DNA of 64,000 nucleotides from Vesta saturnalis. Lineage: Eukaryota; Arthropoda; Insecta; Coleoptera; Lampyridae. The stretch spans positions 473,501-537,500 of the forward strand of contig JARFJB010002192.1 of the NCBI GenBank assembly GCA_036346205.1, written 5' to 3'. The translations under genes and the position numbers were made by a program. Under the pieces are notes generated by a model. It did not search any database and was not told where the DNA came from. It saw only the letters and a list, made by a program, of their open reading frames with translations. The first letter of the stretch is position 1, and every line of letters begins with the position of its first letter. Below, piece by piece: positions 1 through 11,436 of the stretch.

Positions 1-680
1 AATTTAAAACGTATAACATTTTACGCCAGTCAGAACACTGAAAAGAAATAAACTAAGGTGGTGAGTTTAAGTTAAAATACTTTTGCTGAAAGATATTTGG
101 TAAATTCAGACCGTCGGGAGTTGCTGTGATAAGTTGTTCAAAAATATCAATTTGCACATAACCACGGTAGGTAATATCGAATGTGTATGCTCGTTCTCTT
201 TAGGTTGTTTTCAAAAACTGCTCTAATTAATTTGAATAAACTTCTTAATCGCGGTGTTTTATTCCTAAAATGTCAATCGTCCAGTTTTTGTTAATGGACA
301 TTGATAAAGGCGGTTGGAATGAAGTAAGTAAGAAAAGAGTAAGGAAAATCCTGTGGTGTCTACTACACGTTTTTTAAAGCAAAATAGAAAACAAACGGAA
401 CTCAATTATTAGTCATGTACCTACGATCATTACAACTGCCTTAGGTACTCAATGCTACAACTTAATTACGCTGTAGTCTGATAAGTATAGCGTTAATATT
501 GTATAAGGTTCTTTTACCGCTATTATTAAATTTGCTGTTAGCGGATTTTGAGTTTTTAAAATGCTGCTGTTAGATTTATTTTCAGACTCTTTTGATGAAC
601 TGCGTAAAAAATCTTCGTCTGAAGACTTTCTTCCAGAATCTTCCGTTGCTGGAATGAGAATGGTGGACTCTCCAGAGAGT

Positions 681-733
<53 letters not shown>

Positions 734-1408
734 AATATAATAGGAGCTAGACGTTTGAGCAATGTCAACATTCACATTATCAGAACGTTAAGTCTTTAGA
801 TTTATTTACATTACAGTCAACGCTCAAACTTTTTAAATAATCAACTACTTTTTGGATCATACTTACTTCAGTTATGTTACTTAATTCCTGAGAAAGAATA
901 TTTGTATCATAGAATATCAGGTGTTTTTCATTTAAATTAGGCTTTACCTTACCTTACTCGACTTGATTAACTTTATTAGTTAGGAGAGTGTCCTCAATTT
1001 CCAACTTTTCTAAATTGTAGTAACTTTTTTGTTGAGATTCATTTTTACTCAATTCCTGAGCAAGATTCTGTTATTAAAAAAATTAAAAAATTAAGTCGTG
1101 TTTCAAACGTATGGAGTAAAAGCGCGCCAAAACTGTAGTACAAAAACAAAAAGCAATAAGTTACAGCTCTATGTTTTACTCGAGCTTGGCATGCGACACC
1201 AAACTTCTAATCAGAAGATTCAAATTCTTTCTCGCACTCTATTCATATTTTTAATTTAGCTCAAAATCGACGGCATGCAGCTCGCGAGACTCTCAATCTA
1301 TGCTCGTTGAAATCTACCATTCTCAATTACAATCATTGAAATCTATTCATTTTAACCTCCTGCAATCCACAGAGATCAATGGTCACTGAAACTATTTTTC
1401 CTTAGATT
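1..1408. other. AT-rich non-coding stretch
   Basis: I see no gene or known element here apart from the TA/TAA tract listed separately. The short open frames at 455-775 on the minus strand run through that dinucleotide tract and do not resemble a protein family. Confidence 0.6.
681..737. repeat. (TA)n-(TAA)n microsatellite
   Basis: About 18 TA units run directly into about six TAA/TAT units. It is a perfect short tandem repeat seen directly in the sequence. Confidence 0.95.
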
Positions 1409-1566
1409 GACATGGACTTTTTAAAAATTGAACATGGGATCATACATTTTGTTGAGCAAGCCCTGCCTAATTATCATTATAGTAATCATTAGTCGTTAAT
1501 ATAAATTAGGCACGGTTGGCTCATCAAAATGTACTATTCTATGTTCAATTCTTGATAGTCCATGTC
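1409..1566. repeat. Short foldback / MITE-like inverted repeat
   Basis: The two ends are inverted copies: the left begins GACATGGACT and the right ends AGTCCATGTC. Further blocks also pair inward (AATTGAACAT with ATGTTCAATT, CATTTTG with CAAAATG, GCCTAATT with AATTAGGC). The arms are about 65-70 nt with mismatches, around a loop of about 25 nt. It has no coding capacity. The size and structure fit a MITE; a long-hairpin RNA precursor is an alternative. Family unknown. Confidence 0.75.
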
Positions 1567-2216
1567 ACTAACACAAAATAGCTATACGTGTATTTCCCAT
1601 GTTGAGACGAAAAACCTTACTGTATATGCAGACAATTTTATCTTAGCAAATCCTAAATAATTAAAGCTAAAGCAACAGAAATATCAGGTTCAAAAATGTA
1701 ACATGATATTAATGCAAACAAACGTATTGTGATGTAACAGTTCCCGAAAACTGTAGAATGCAGAGTTGGTACATAACTAAAATAACTGTACGTGCATCTT
1801 TTCTTTTCACTTATTATTGAAATTCTTAACCTAATTATGATTATACCACATTCTACAATTTCATGTCATTTCCTTTTAATTTGATTAATTTGGCAATTTA
1901 TTGTTTATTGTATATTCATTATGTCATAGTCATATGTAATTATGAGTAAAATAACCAGAAAAGGATAAAACTCGAAGTCACTTCCCATGTATGGGATAGT
2001 TATTATTTCATTGACCGAGTTTTAATTCCTTGCATTTGAAACCTAGTTAACGTCATGAGCCAATATGGTTAAAAATACCTTCTCAACGATTACGTCTTGC
2101 GTGAACAAGGTTAGCGAAAGTTTGACATCAGCAAAACAAGATGATAATAAAAAATCTTCCTTTCCGTTAGACACCATTGAATTAGTAACAACATAACTGT
2201 AATACCTATTTTCTAG
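1567..2216. other. Non-coding, nothing recognised
   Basis: AT-rich sequence with no convincing coding frame on either strand and no repeat that I recognise. Confidence 0.5.
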
Positions 2217-2218
2217 AT

Positions 2219-2277
<59 letters not shown>

Positions 2278-2590
2278 TGTGCGTGTGCGTGCGTGTGCGT
2301 GTGCGTGCGTGTCGTGCGTGGTGCGTGTGTGTCGTGTGCGTGTGCGTGTGCGTGTGCGTGTGCGTGTGCGTGTCGTGTGCGTGTGCGTGCGTGTCGTGCG
2401 TGCGTGTGTGTGCGTGGTGGTGTGCGTGTGCGTGTGTGCGTGTGTGTGTGTGTGTGTGCGTGTGGTGTGGTGCGTGGTGCGTGTGTGCGTGTGCGTGTGT
2501 CGTGTGTGCGTGCGTGGTGTGTGGCGTGTGCGTGTGGGTGTGGTGGTGCGTGCGTGTCGTGCGTGTGTCGTGTGCGTGCGTGCGTGTCGG

Positions 2591-2662
<72 letters not shown>

Positions 2663-2665
2663 TGG

Positions 2666-2705
<40 letters not shown>

Positions 2706-2724
2706 TGTGCGTGCGTGCGTGCTG

Positions 2725-2776
<52 letters not shown>

Positions 2777-2889
2777 TGTGCGTGTGCGTGTCGTGTGCGT
2801 GCGTGTGCGTGGCGTGCTGTGCGTGGCGTGCGTGCGTGCGTCGTGCGTGCGTGCGTGCGTGTGGTGTGCGATGTGCTGTGCGTGTGCAT
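2217..2889. repeat. GT / GTGC simple-sequence array
   Basis: The array starts as pure (GT)n for about 55 nt, becomes mixed GTGC, GTGTGC and GTCGTGC units, then holds runs of pure (GTGC)n around 2590-2770. Period-2 and period-4 units with irregular single-base slips keep several frames open on both strands. These are not genes. The right edge abuts the transposase fossil at 2890. Confidence 0.97.
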
Positions 2890-3387
2890 ACCTCCAATTT
2901 TGCCTACTGACGATATCGTTGAGGCAGAATGTAGCTTCGTCCGAAAAGATAATCTTTTTCACAGCATTTTCGTCTTGGTTACAGATATTTTGCATATACT
3001 CACAAAATTCATTACGCCTACCAAAATTATCTTCAGATAACTCTTGAAGCGGAATAACTTTATAAGGGTGATATTTGTTTCTGCGGAGGACGCTAAGTTA
3101 GGTTTCCAACCACATGTGATAACGCAATGTATGGATTTTCTTCTACAGATAATAAGATATTCAGCCGATCATCTTCACTTACACTAGATTCTGGCCTATC
3201 CCGAACATGACCGAATTCTCGAAATTTCTCTTCCACTCTGCTGACCACAGTTTGCGAAATGGGAGGACGATCATGATGAATTTCGTTAAATAAATGAGCT
3301 GTTTCTGTTTGAGTGCGGGTCCTATCTCCATACAAAATAATGCAGAGTATCTCAATCTTCTCCCGTTCAGTTAACTTTGCCATATTT
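2890..3387 (-). pseudogene. Mariner-like transposase fossil, cut by GT array
   Basis: Read on the minus strand, a frame starts with MAKLTEREKIEILCI and a helix-turn-helix region (YGDRTRTQTETAHLF, then DRPPISQTVVSRVEEKF). This is typical of the DUF4817-type N-terminus of insect mariner relatives. After a frame change near 3090 it continues with an HPYK..LQEL..D...R.EFCE segment and then IIFSDEATFCL, which holds the first catalytic aspartate of the DDE/D domain. The frame runs into the GT array just after a QNWRY motif where the family continues with W, so the rest of the catalytic domain is missing. The element is dead. It belongs to the same broad family as the fossil at 46.7 kb but is clearly divergent from it. 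Confidence 0.85.
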
Positions 3388-3968
3388 TGTATTACAAAGC
3401 TAGAACAAGTTAGACACTTCAATAATAACGTCTATCTGACAGTTTTACCAACCGATGTAACTACCTTAAAAGTACAGTATTGTGCAAGATTAAAGCAACT
3501 ATGGAAAAATATGAATTTATTTAAATCGGTTTATTTACTTAAGTAAGGGAATGTTTCTTTCCAACATAAACGTTTGTATTATCTGCTGACTTAAATGTAT
3601 TTCTTATCTGTAATTTTTGCAGTATTTGAAATATGTTAATAAAATTGTTTGACAAAATTAAAGCAACTAGACCTTTAAGCACTGTTAGTACTGTACGTAG
3701 ACGATTCTGCAGCGCGTCAAAAAAGGAAAATTCTCATTTTTCAAGAGTCAACATTTCAGAAACGCAGATAGATAGACCAAGGTTATATTATACCAAAAAT
3801 ATCTAGAATTTGCAGTAGAATCCGAATATGACATAATCTACAGGACCTTCCATAAAAAAATGTATTGTAAAAAATGCGCAACTAAAAATACCAACCGACG
3901 TGTCCAAGCGTTTATTCAAGAAACAAATACTTTAATTTTAAATTAATTTATACGTTACTTTATGGACG
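3388..3968. other. Non-coding, nothing recognised
   Basis: AT-rich sequence. The first part may be the 5' non-coding end of the minus-strand transposase fossil, but I cannot identify its terminus. Confidence 0.4.
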
Positions 3969-3973
3969 CACTG

Positions 3974-3986
3974 TATGTGTGTGTGT

Positions 3987-4040
<54 letters not shown>
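3974..4040. repeat. (GT)n-(TA)n microsatellite
   Basis: A short GTGTGTGT tract is followed by about 25 TA units. It directly abuts the left end of the foldback element at 4042, which suggests insertion into a TA tract. Confidence 0.93.
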
Positions 4041-4041
<1 letters not shown>

Positions 4042-4043
<2 letters not shown>

Positions 4044-4882
4044 TGTTTCTGAAATAGGGTTCCGAATTTCTACTGCATGTAGAACTCATTAAAATAAGAC
4101 AAAATGTTCCTATAAACATGTGCCCTAAAACGCACCCTTAAAAAGTTACAGGCACTTGAAAGGGTTCGAATTAAACTTATTTTATCCAGTTATTTCAAAA
4201 ACGATAAAAGATAAAGAGACGAAATAAAGGGAACATACATAACTTTTCACGCCGAGTAACATGAGATAGGCCATTTTTCGTTATTCGAATCATATGCGTC
4301 CTTTTCAGGGGGATGAAAAGGGTATCAAGTCCCTAAAAAATTTTGTACGACCTTTTTGCAATTTTTTTTGACAAATTCATAAATTTTGGACAGTTTTACG
4401 TAAAAAATGTCGTCTTTGCGTAAGTCGATATCGGCAACGGTTTCTGAATTGATTCCGAAGTGAATAACAGTAATTTTATCAAATAATGATAATTTTCAAA
4501 CTCATTTTACACAAAAATCGTTGCCGATATCGACTTACGCAAAGACGACATTTTTTACATAAAACTGTCCAAAATTTATGAATTTGTTAAAAAAAATTAC
4601 GAAAGGGTCGTACAAAATTTTTTAGGGACTTGATACCCTCCATCCCCCTGAAAAGGACGCCTATGATTCGAATAACGAAAAATGGCCTAGCTCATGTTAC
4701 TCGGCGTGAAAAGCTATGTATGTTCCCTTAATTTCATCTCTTTATCTTTTATCGTTTTTGAAATAACTGGACCTGTAACTTTTTAAGGGTGCGTTTTAGG
4801 GCACATATTTATATGAACATTTTGTCTTATTTTAATGAGTTCTACATGCAGTAGAAATTCGGAACCCTATTTCAGAAACACC
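4042..4882. mobile_element. 841-bp foldback (long-TIR MITE-like) element
   Basis: The left end GGTGTTTCTGAAATAGGG is matched in inverse complement by CCCTATTTCAGAAACACC at the right end. The pairing continues for about 400 nt per arm to a loop at about 4440-4517. The left arm has about 30 extra nt near 4155-4180. No transposase is encoded; ORFs at 4832-5185 lie over the arm edge and have no family resemblance. Both flanks are TA-rich, in line with a TA or TATA target. The termini do not match the mariner TIR at 45.3 kb, so this is a separate family. Confidence 0.88.
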
Positions 4883-7312
4883 CGGTATATGTTGTATATA
4901 TTTAGGTAGAACGTGTTTAACCCATTTGTTTGGGGAATGCAAATAAAATAATGTTACTAGGGGAATTATTGTTTGGTTACTATTTCTCTCTTTTCTCCCG
5001 GTTTCTGGCTTTACGCGTCCTGCTGTATCAAACTTAATTTTACACTTTTGAAAGCTTGTGACACTCAAACCTTGCTTACTATACTATTTATGTGTACTAC
5101 AACGATCTTTTCTACGAACCTAAACATATCTAAGGTTCATCGAAGCTCCAAAACTACCCACGCAATCCAAGTGTTCTTAGACTGAGTTCTCAGCCGAGAT
5201 CACTAACTTTCTCCTTTTATGCTACGTGTTAGGTTAGGTTAGTGGAGCCTAATTGTCGTGCAAAAAAATATCCTGTGGAAGCGCAAAACTTTATTTTAGA
5301 GGCGCAAAACAGCGTATAATTGGAACTTAATTACTGCATAAGAAAAAATTGATTCATTCAGTTTACGATTGTAAAGGTAGCTGTGACAGTGTGATTTTAC
5401 AACAACTTCTTCCCTACAAGGGCGGAAAACGTTTATTTCAACGGCGTAAAATGGCGCATAATCAGCACTTAATTGTACACAAGTTTAAATCACATTACTT
5501 AAAAAGACCCAGCTATCTTTAGACACCTTAACACTTTGAAATTGCCACTGAACTAAAATGAATCTGAATTAAAAATGTTTCTTTTCACAAAACTGATGTA
5601 CATATACTAATATTATTATGATAAAACGATAGATGATAATTATCATATCCGGATTACTGTGGAAAAATGGATTATTTACTTTTAATTTCCTGACTTCGTT
5701 TTACAAATTTGAGACATACTCATTCGTTTTGATCTCTATATGGCTACTGAGATTATGGGTAATCTGTGCTATACAATTTTGATCCTTAGTTAATGCATTC
5801 ACAGTAATTTAATACAGTTCGCAATTTATGTTCCTATTCTGGCGTGAAAGCAATTTTATCAATTTAACATCAATTTTACGCAATACAGTTAATAGCGTTC
5901 AATAATCACGTTACACGTTGGCAAGAAAAAAAAAACCGACTGACACATAGCAGCTATTATGTGCGATTCACAACATATTACATCCGGTTATAATTTTCTG
6001 TTATACTAAATGACTAAACCGAAGAGCATTTCACTACACACGATGGTTTCCAGCATAAATACTTATATATAGCTACGTTACCATGTCATCACGTCTTGAT
6101 ATCTTATTGTTGCCTATCTCTACCTTTTGTGTATTATTGATATTGAAAAACGGTTGTACACTGTTGATTGTAGGTTTTCATTTTACCTTTATTTTTCATC
6201 AACACATTTTGTAAATAATATGGAAATAATACATTCCACGTTGTTTTAATAAACAGTAATAACAATAATTTAAAGAAAAAAAGCAAACAGAAAACATTCT
6301 GATTAAATTACGTTTTAAGTATTTCTCTTAAAATCCAACGTAAAATTTATTCAGTCTAAACAACAACATAACCAACAGTGTAATAAATTCAAGCGTTTGC
6401 TTAATAGGCTTCTACACGAAACATAAAAATACCAAATGATTTAAATAAATAACACTTTTACTGAAATTGGGTTATTGAAAAAAAATTTTATCCATTGTGT
6501 TTATGTATTTCAAAACTTTATTATAAATTATATTAATAGTCGACGCAAAAAACTCTTAAAAAAATTTTCTTTACTTACAAACAATTGAAAATTGATGAAA
6601 TTTTAAAAAGAATCACGAGACTACAAACGCGACACAATTAGTCGGCATGTTTGTGACGTCATAATGTTAAATTAATTCTCAATAGTACAGTGTCAATGGC
6701 CTCTGCATGTAAAGTGACTAAAAATATCCGAAATTAAGTGCAAACAAATTATTTATAATAGCTTGTTTAGTCATGTGTGATAAAGTTTACGGTTAAGTTG
6801 ACAACTGCGCTTGTGCGGTACTACATCAACTTTAATTTTTGCTCTACTTCCCATTGTAGTATAGTTAATATAATTCTCCATGTCTTCTTTCAGCTAAAAA
6901 ACATCAAATCATGAATTATTTAAATGACATTATAACAACGAAAGAACCACCATTATATACACTTTTAAAATTTCTATTTAGTATAGTACATAACCTAGCG
7001 AGTAATTAAAATTAAAATACTAAATTAAGCCGAAACCATTCAATAACCGTGTACAAATTTATTATTTAATCGTTTTAAATTATTCATAGAAATTGTTTTG
7101 ATGCCATGACTTTTAAAAGTATGATTGTGGAGTTTAGTTAAAAAATGTTATTATCGAATTCTATTTATTCAATTTATACGTTTACATAAATAATTATTAA
7201 TTACTATATTATTATAAAAGCACGATAACCTTTAAGGTTTTACATTTTTAATATATTTATCAATATATTGACGATAATAACAAGATTTAATCGACGGTAA
7301 CATAATTAATGA
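4883..7312. other. AT-rich non-coding stretch
   Basis: I see no gene here. A 15-nt GTTAGGTTAGGTTAG tract lies at 5228-5242, too short to call telomeric. The remainder is AT-rich, intergenic or intronic in character. Confidence 0.5.
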
Positions 7313-7768
7313 CAAAATTATGTCGAGACAAATTGCAAAATGCACGAGAAATTTAGTAGCAATAAAAATAGTAGCTAATTTACCGAGGTCGTGTTATATT
7401 TAATATTCCCTGAGCCAACAAAATTTTTATATGTACAAGGAAAAAACACTCAGAACGGATATTGTGTGAATAATATAATTATAATTTCAGAAAAAAATGC
7501 GAAATTCGTTTATTTTATGCATTTATTATCAAAAAACAATAATTACTTAAGTATAGGTAACTTTATAACACGTTAGTAGTGATTTAATTTGTAAAAATTG
7601 AAATTTTCGGGTGGATTATTTGTTGTTGAATGCCGTCCTTTCGGTGACTATTGAGCATGCTGATAAACAGTCGTATATTTAGCAACAAGGTGAATAGTCG
7701 CTTTCTTTTATTTCTATTGATCATATCAAAGCAGTTTCCAAGCACGCGATTGGTTAAAAATTCAAATT
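7313..7768. repeat. Dispersed repeat R1, uninterrupted copy
   Basis: This block is about 85-90% similar by eye to three pieces near 45-49 kb: 45190-45315 (same orientation), 48696-49040 (same orientation) and 45458-45815 (inverse complement). Landmarks are ATGTCGAGAC at the start, CAGAACGGATATTGTGTG, and TTCCAAGCACGC near the end. Because it has no mariner in it, it preserves the empty target site of the 45.3-48.7 kb element at about 7430-7431. Short ORFs at 7391-7875 are not conserved as proteins. The R1 class is unknown. Confidence 0.85.
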
Positions 7769-8734
7769 TGACAGATGAACGAAATAATCGATTAAAAGTC
7801 AAAACACTGTATCAGCTGTATGCTACGATGAGTAAAAATAAACATTCTGACGTCATATGCGCTCTGGTTTGTTAGGAAACTTCCGGCGTTTCCGGTACTG
7901 GGTTCAAAAACGTATTTTTATATAGTTATATAGTTTTGTTATAAAACGTATATATGATCTTTCCCTTTATTACAAAAAAAATTTTTTCAAAAATCTGATT
8001 TGGGTTATTATAGCAAAATGCTGGATACAGTAATCTGCGTCTGAAAATTGCGTCAAATGTAATATTAAATCTATCGTAAGTGGATTTAAAAAAGAAAACC
8101 CTTCATTGTAAGCGACATTTTGTTTGAAAGACTTTCCATCAGAACCACATTAGTATCTTAAACGCCAATGTATTACCGACAGAGGATCGTAACCGCCGTC
8201 GGTTACGATAATGTTTCTATCAAATATGATCATTTTTGCTTCCACATAATTCTCTTTTTTGACAGCGAAGCGGTTTTTTCATAACTAAGTGGAGCCTGTG
8301 GGGCGCGAATATCAGTATCGGCTGTTTTAATGAGACAGGTTAACCTAAGAAGTGTCATTTGTTGATTATTGTTCAGAGATAATTAATTAAACGATCTAAT
8401 GTTTGTTTATAATTAGAAAAGGCGTTCGCTCGTTACTGTTAGTGAGTAAGTAACAGTGCGTAATTATTTTTCTTCAAGAACTGTAGTTGGTATTCTATTT
8501 ATATCATAGATGGTTTTGTCAAGAGGATACCGCTTAGGCTTAATGGCAATTAATAATAAAAATTCAAGCCCCAATCGATGTAAATTTTGTCTATATGTAT
8601 GTAGAACTGATATACATTCTAAATATAATGAATGAGATTACAATCAAATTACTTATATTAATGGAATATGAGCCTGCAATAGCGCAAGGGTTCACACATA
8701 CCAAAGCAACTTGACTAATATTAAATTATTATAA
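7769..8734. other. Non-coding stretch with partial repeat
   Basis: No gene is seen. A short hairpin (ATCGTAACC / GGTTACGAT) sits at 8186-8209. The segment 8563-8612 duplicates, in the same orientation, part of the neighbouring tRNA-containing element (8894-8944). Confidence 0.5.
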
Positions 8735-8995
8735 GTTTTTGTTATGAACGAATAAGTTCAAAGGTAAATATGTAATTAAAAATTATTGTTAATTTTATTA
8801 AATACATAAATAAAAAGTTTACCTTGAGTAGGATTTGAACCTACGACCTGTACTTTGCTAGAGTACCGCGCTAACCAACTGCGTTATCGAGATCAAGCCC
8901 AATCGATGTAAATTTTGTCTTTATGTATGTAGAATTGAGGTAAATTCCATTAATATAAGTAATTTGATTTGAACTTATTCGTTCAGAACAAAAAC
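8735..8995 (-). mobile_element. 261-bp TIR element containing a tRNA-like sequence
   Basis: The element is bounded by inverted repeats of about 28 nt: left GTTTTTGTTATGAACGAATA..., right ...TATTCGTTCAGAACAAAAAC. Between them lies a minus-strand tRNA-like sequence (8820-8893) with conserved sequence on both sides. A second copy of the tRNA-like core with the same flanks is at about 55.15-55.36 kb. The class is unclear. An ordinary tRNA-derived SINE would begin with the tRNA head, while here conserved sequence extends on both sides and TIRs bound it, so a MITE that captured a tRNA or SINE head fits better. Confidence 0.65.
8820..8893 (-). tRNA. tRNA-like sequence (repeat-borne, probably not functional)
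   Basis: Read on the minus strand, it has a D-arm (CGCAGTTGGTTAGCG), a perfect 5-bp anticodon stem (GTACT/AGTAC) with loop CTAGCAA, a 5-nt variable region and a perfect T-arm (GTAGG-TTCAAAT-CCTAC). Box A and box B promoter motifs are recognisable. The acceptor stem has mismatches and the apparent anticodon AGC differs from the AGT of the sister copy at 55.2 kb. With its repeat flanks, this points to a tRNA-derived repeat rather than a working tRNA gene. Confidence 0.6.
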
Positions 8996-11436
8996 AACAA
9001 CAACAAGAATTTATTCACAACTTATTACTCACGAAAATGAACAAAATACATCCATTTCGATAGTCTTAAAACAGCCAAGTATTTTAAATGGTGATTCTGT
9101 TACATGGTAGTGATATTAAATATTTGCCGTTAGTTTCGAAATTATAAATTATTCTTTAGTACCGTACATCTGAAATGTAGTATAAGTTCACGCATTGAAC
9201 TTGATAACGGATATATTTTTGGGACGCTTTTCGATTGTAACGTTTGTTTCTCTTTTACATATTTGGAAAGTGTTCGAATTCTTTTTACAAATGATAATCT
9301 CATTTAGAATCATAACTCGGAAAACTAAATAAAGTTTTAGGTTTGTTTATCACTAATAGATCGGAGTTTCAAATTAAGATTTGGTTTACGTATTGGTATC
9401 GATAGTTACTATCTTATTAATTTGGTTGAGAATTGAGGAGTTGCGTTGTAAACAATAATTTTGTAGATATCGTTAAATATAGTCATTTATGTGAAATTGC
9501 CTCATTGGAAAATTACCGATTACATTAAAATTGTTACTTTGTATTCAAATATAGTGTAGAAAAGGATGTAGCGTATAACGTTTGTGACGACGGATCGGCG
9601 AGAGTGTTTTTGCACTTAGATTGCTTTTAGATACGACGCGTTAAGGTCTAGCGTCGTTACGAAAAAATTATTACATTGATAGCACCCGCTGGTTGTGAAG
9701 TGTTTTTGGTAATGCAACTTTCCCGTCGGCTTTCGAGTTTAGTCGTTTTGGCGCGTATAAAAAAATTAAATAATCCTTTTTATGATTGGTTAATTTAGAA
9801 GTAGCTAAATAAGAATCCAATGTGGCTCTGAATGGGATGATTTGTGAAGAGACTCTTAGTTGAGACGCGTTAACAAGTTACCGTTAGCACCGCTGGTAAA
9901 TTATCGCGAAACGGCGTTACCCTGGTCCGAGTTGAAAGAACTTCCGCTAGTAGGGGTGGTTTCCTCAATCAACCCGTTAGAGGGATTTTGTGGAGTCGTT
10001 CAGTGCAGTTTGTCTCAATGGACTTTGTCGAAGAGCCAAGAAAAAGGTGTTGAGTGTTACATTCTAGCGATCTCCCTGGTCTATGGAGTAGTTATCGCTT
10101 TTGTGCGAAAGAAACAAAACGTCCGTTTCTAATTTCTAGACATTAAGTTCACAGCTCGTTGGTAACGAAAAAATCGCTGTAAATAATTATGGTTTTTTGT
10201 CAAAAAAAAAATAAGTGTCATACAGAATTAATACATATATAAAGTTAATAAGCAACGTGTAAATATAAACCTTAGTGTACCGCACAACCTATTGAAATAT
10301 CGATAAACCGCAAAGTTCCGTCATGAGGGGTCTCATACTGATAGATTCGAGCGTAGTTACAACGCCGATCACACTGCCGAAGACGCTGTAGGGTTCATCC
10401 TCTGGGTTTCCACCAGGTAACTGTATAACAAAGGGGGTAAAAATTAAAGGATCAAATTTAAGGTAATCATTTCCGTTCATATCCTTCTCTGCTGTGGTTG
10501 ACAATTTTAATAAAGTGTTATGTGAATTTTTTCTGTATGTACTAACGGTTGAATACGCTGGCCTTTAGGATTAACCTCTGATTATTTTACGTTTAAATTT
10601 TTAATACAGGCGTATTCATCCGTATTATAATCCGAATTCATGTGAGTTTTTTGATTTGTTGTAACTATTTTGTACCGATATTTTATGTGACAATGTGATC
10701 TTGTTATAAGGGTAAAATTTACAGTAATTTAGCAAACGCAGACGTTGAAACTAGCTAGCATCACCGCATTTTAAGTAAAGAAAGTGATTTAATTTGTATA
10801 AAAAAATTAATGTAACGATTGTGTTGATATCTCGATGGTGGTCTATTCATAATACACAGCTATAGGTTAATGAACTGGTTATTTTTTTTAATGTGAAACC
10901 AACTGTGAACCCCAATTCTTATGCAGTGTGTTGTTTACGTGCATTTTGAGTGTTTGTTTTTATGAGGATGAGATCATTAAATTAACGTCAATATATTTTT
11001 GTTTATTTTAAGTAAAGCAATTACATTCGAAAGGTTAACAATTGATTATTTAGTTATAACGTAACATTTAACGATAGATGCGTTAGTGCATCATCTTGAT
11101 GAATTTGAGCATATTTTATTGCGGACTGATTGATCTAATTTCAAGCTGGTCCCAGGACCACCTGTGATTACGTTCAGGTAATCTAGTTATTTGAGTATTG
11201 AAGCGAGATGTGAACCGACCTAATTAGGCATTCCAACCCCAATTGCGTCATTTCAAATACTCTGGCGCCCTTTCCGGATTTATGTCAACCCCTATTTTGT
11301 CTTATTTAGTGCAAGGCGTCCTAGGGTGCCAAAAATTTAATAACACTGAACCGAACTAACCACCGAGCTAACCGGCAAACCCTAATTTTACCTGTTACCC
11401 CGTTTTACTGCAAGTTTATACCGTAACAATTCATTA
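8996..11436. other. Intergenic stretch with a GC-richer block, unidentified ORFs
   Basis: Around 9570-10140 the base composition is visibly less AT-rich and contains a 90-codon frame on the + strand (9860-10132) that I cannot assign. A 71-codon minus-strand frame at 10289-10504 contains PEDEPYSVFGSVIGVV, which I do not recognise with certainty; a retroelement protease-region remnant is only a guess. The remainder shows nothing I can name. Confidence 0.4.

Noticed and set aside
5228..5242. TTAGG insect telomere motif
   Set aside because: Only about two and a half units, with no array around it; chance or a common GTTAGGTTAGGTTAG motif.
8820..8893. Functional tRNA-Ala(AGC) gene
   Set aside because: Acceptor-stem mismatches and a sister copy in the same mobile repeat with another anticodon.
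10289..10504. Minus frame with YSVFGSVIGVV as a BEL/Pao protease fragment
   Set aside because: The resemblance is only a few residues and no neighbouring retroelement domain is visible.
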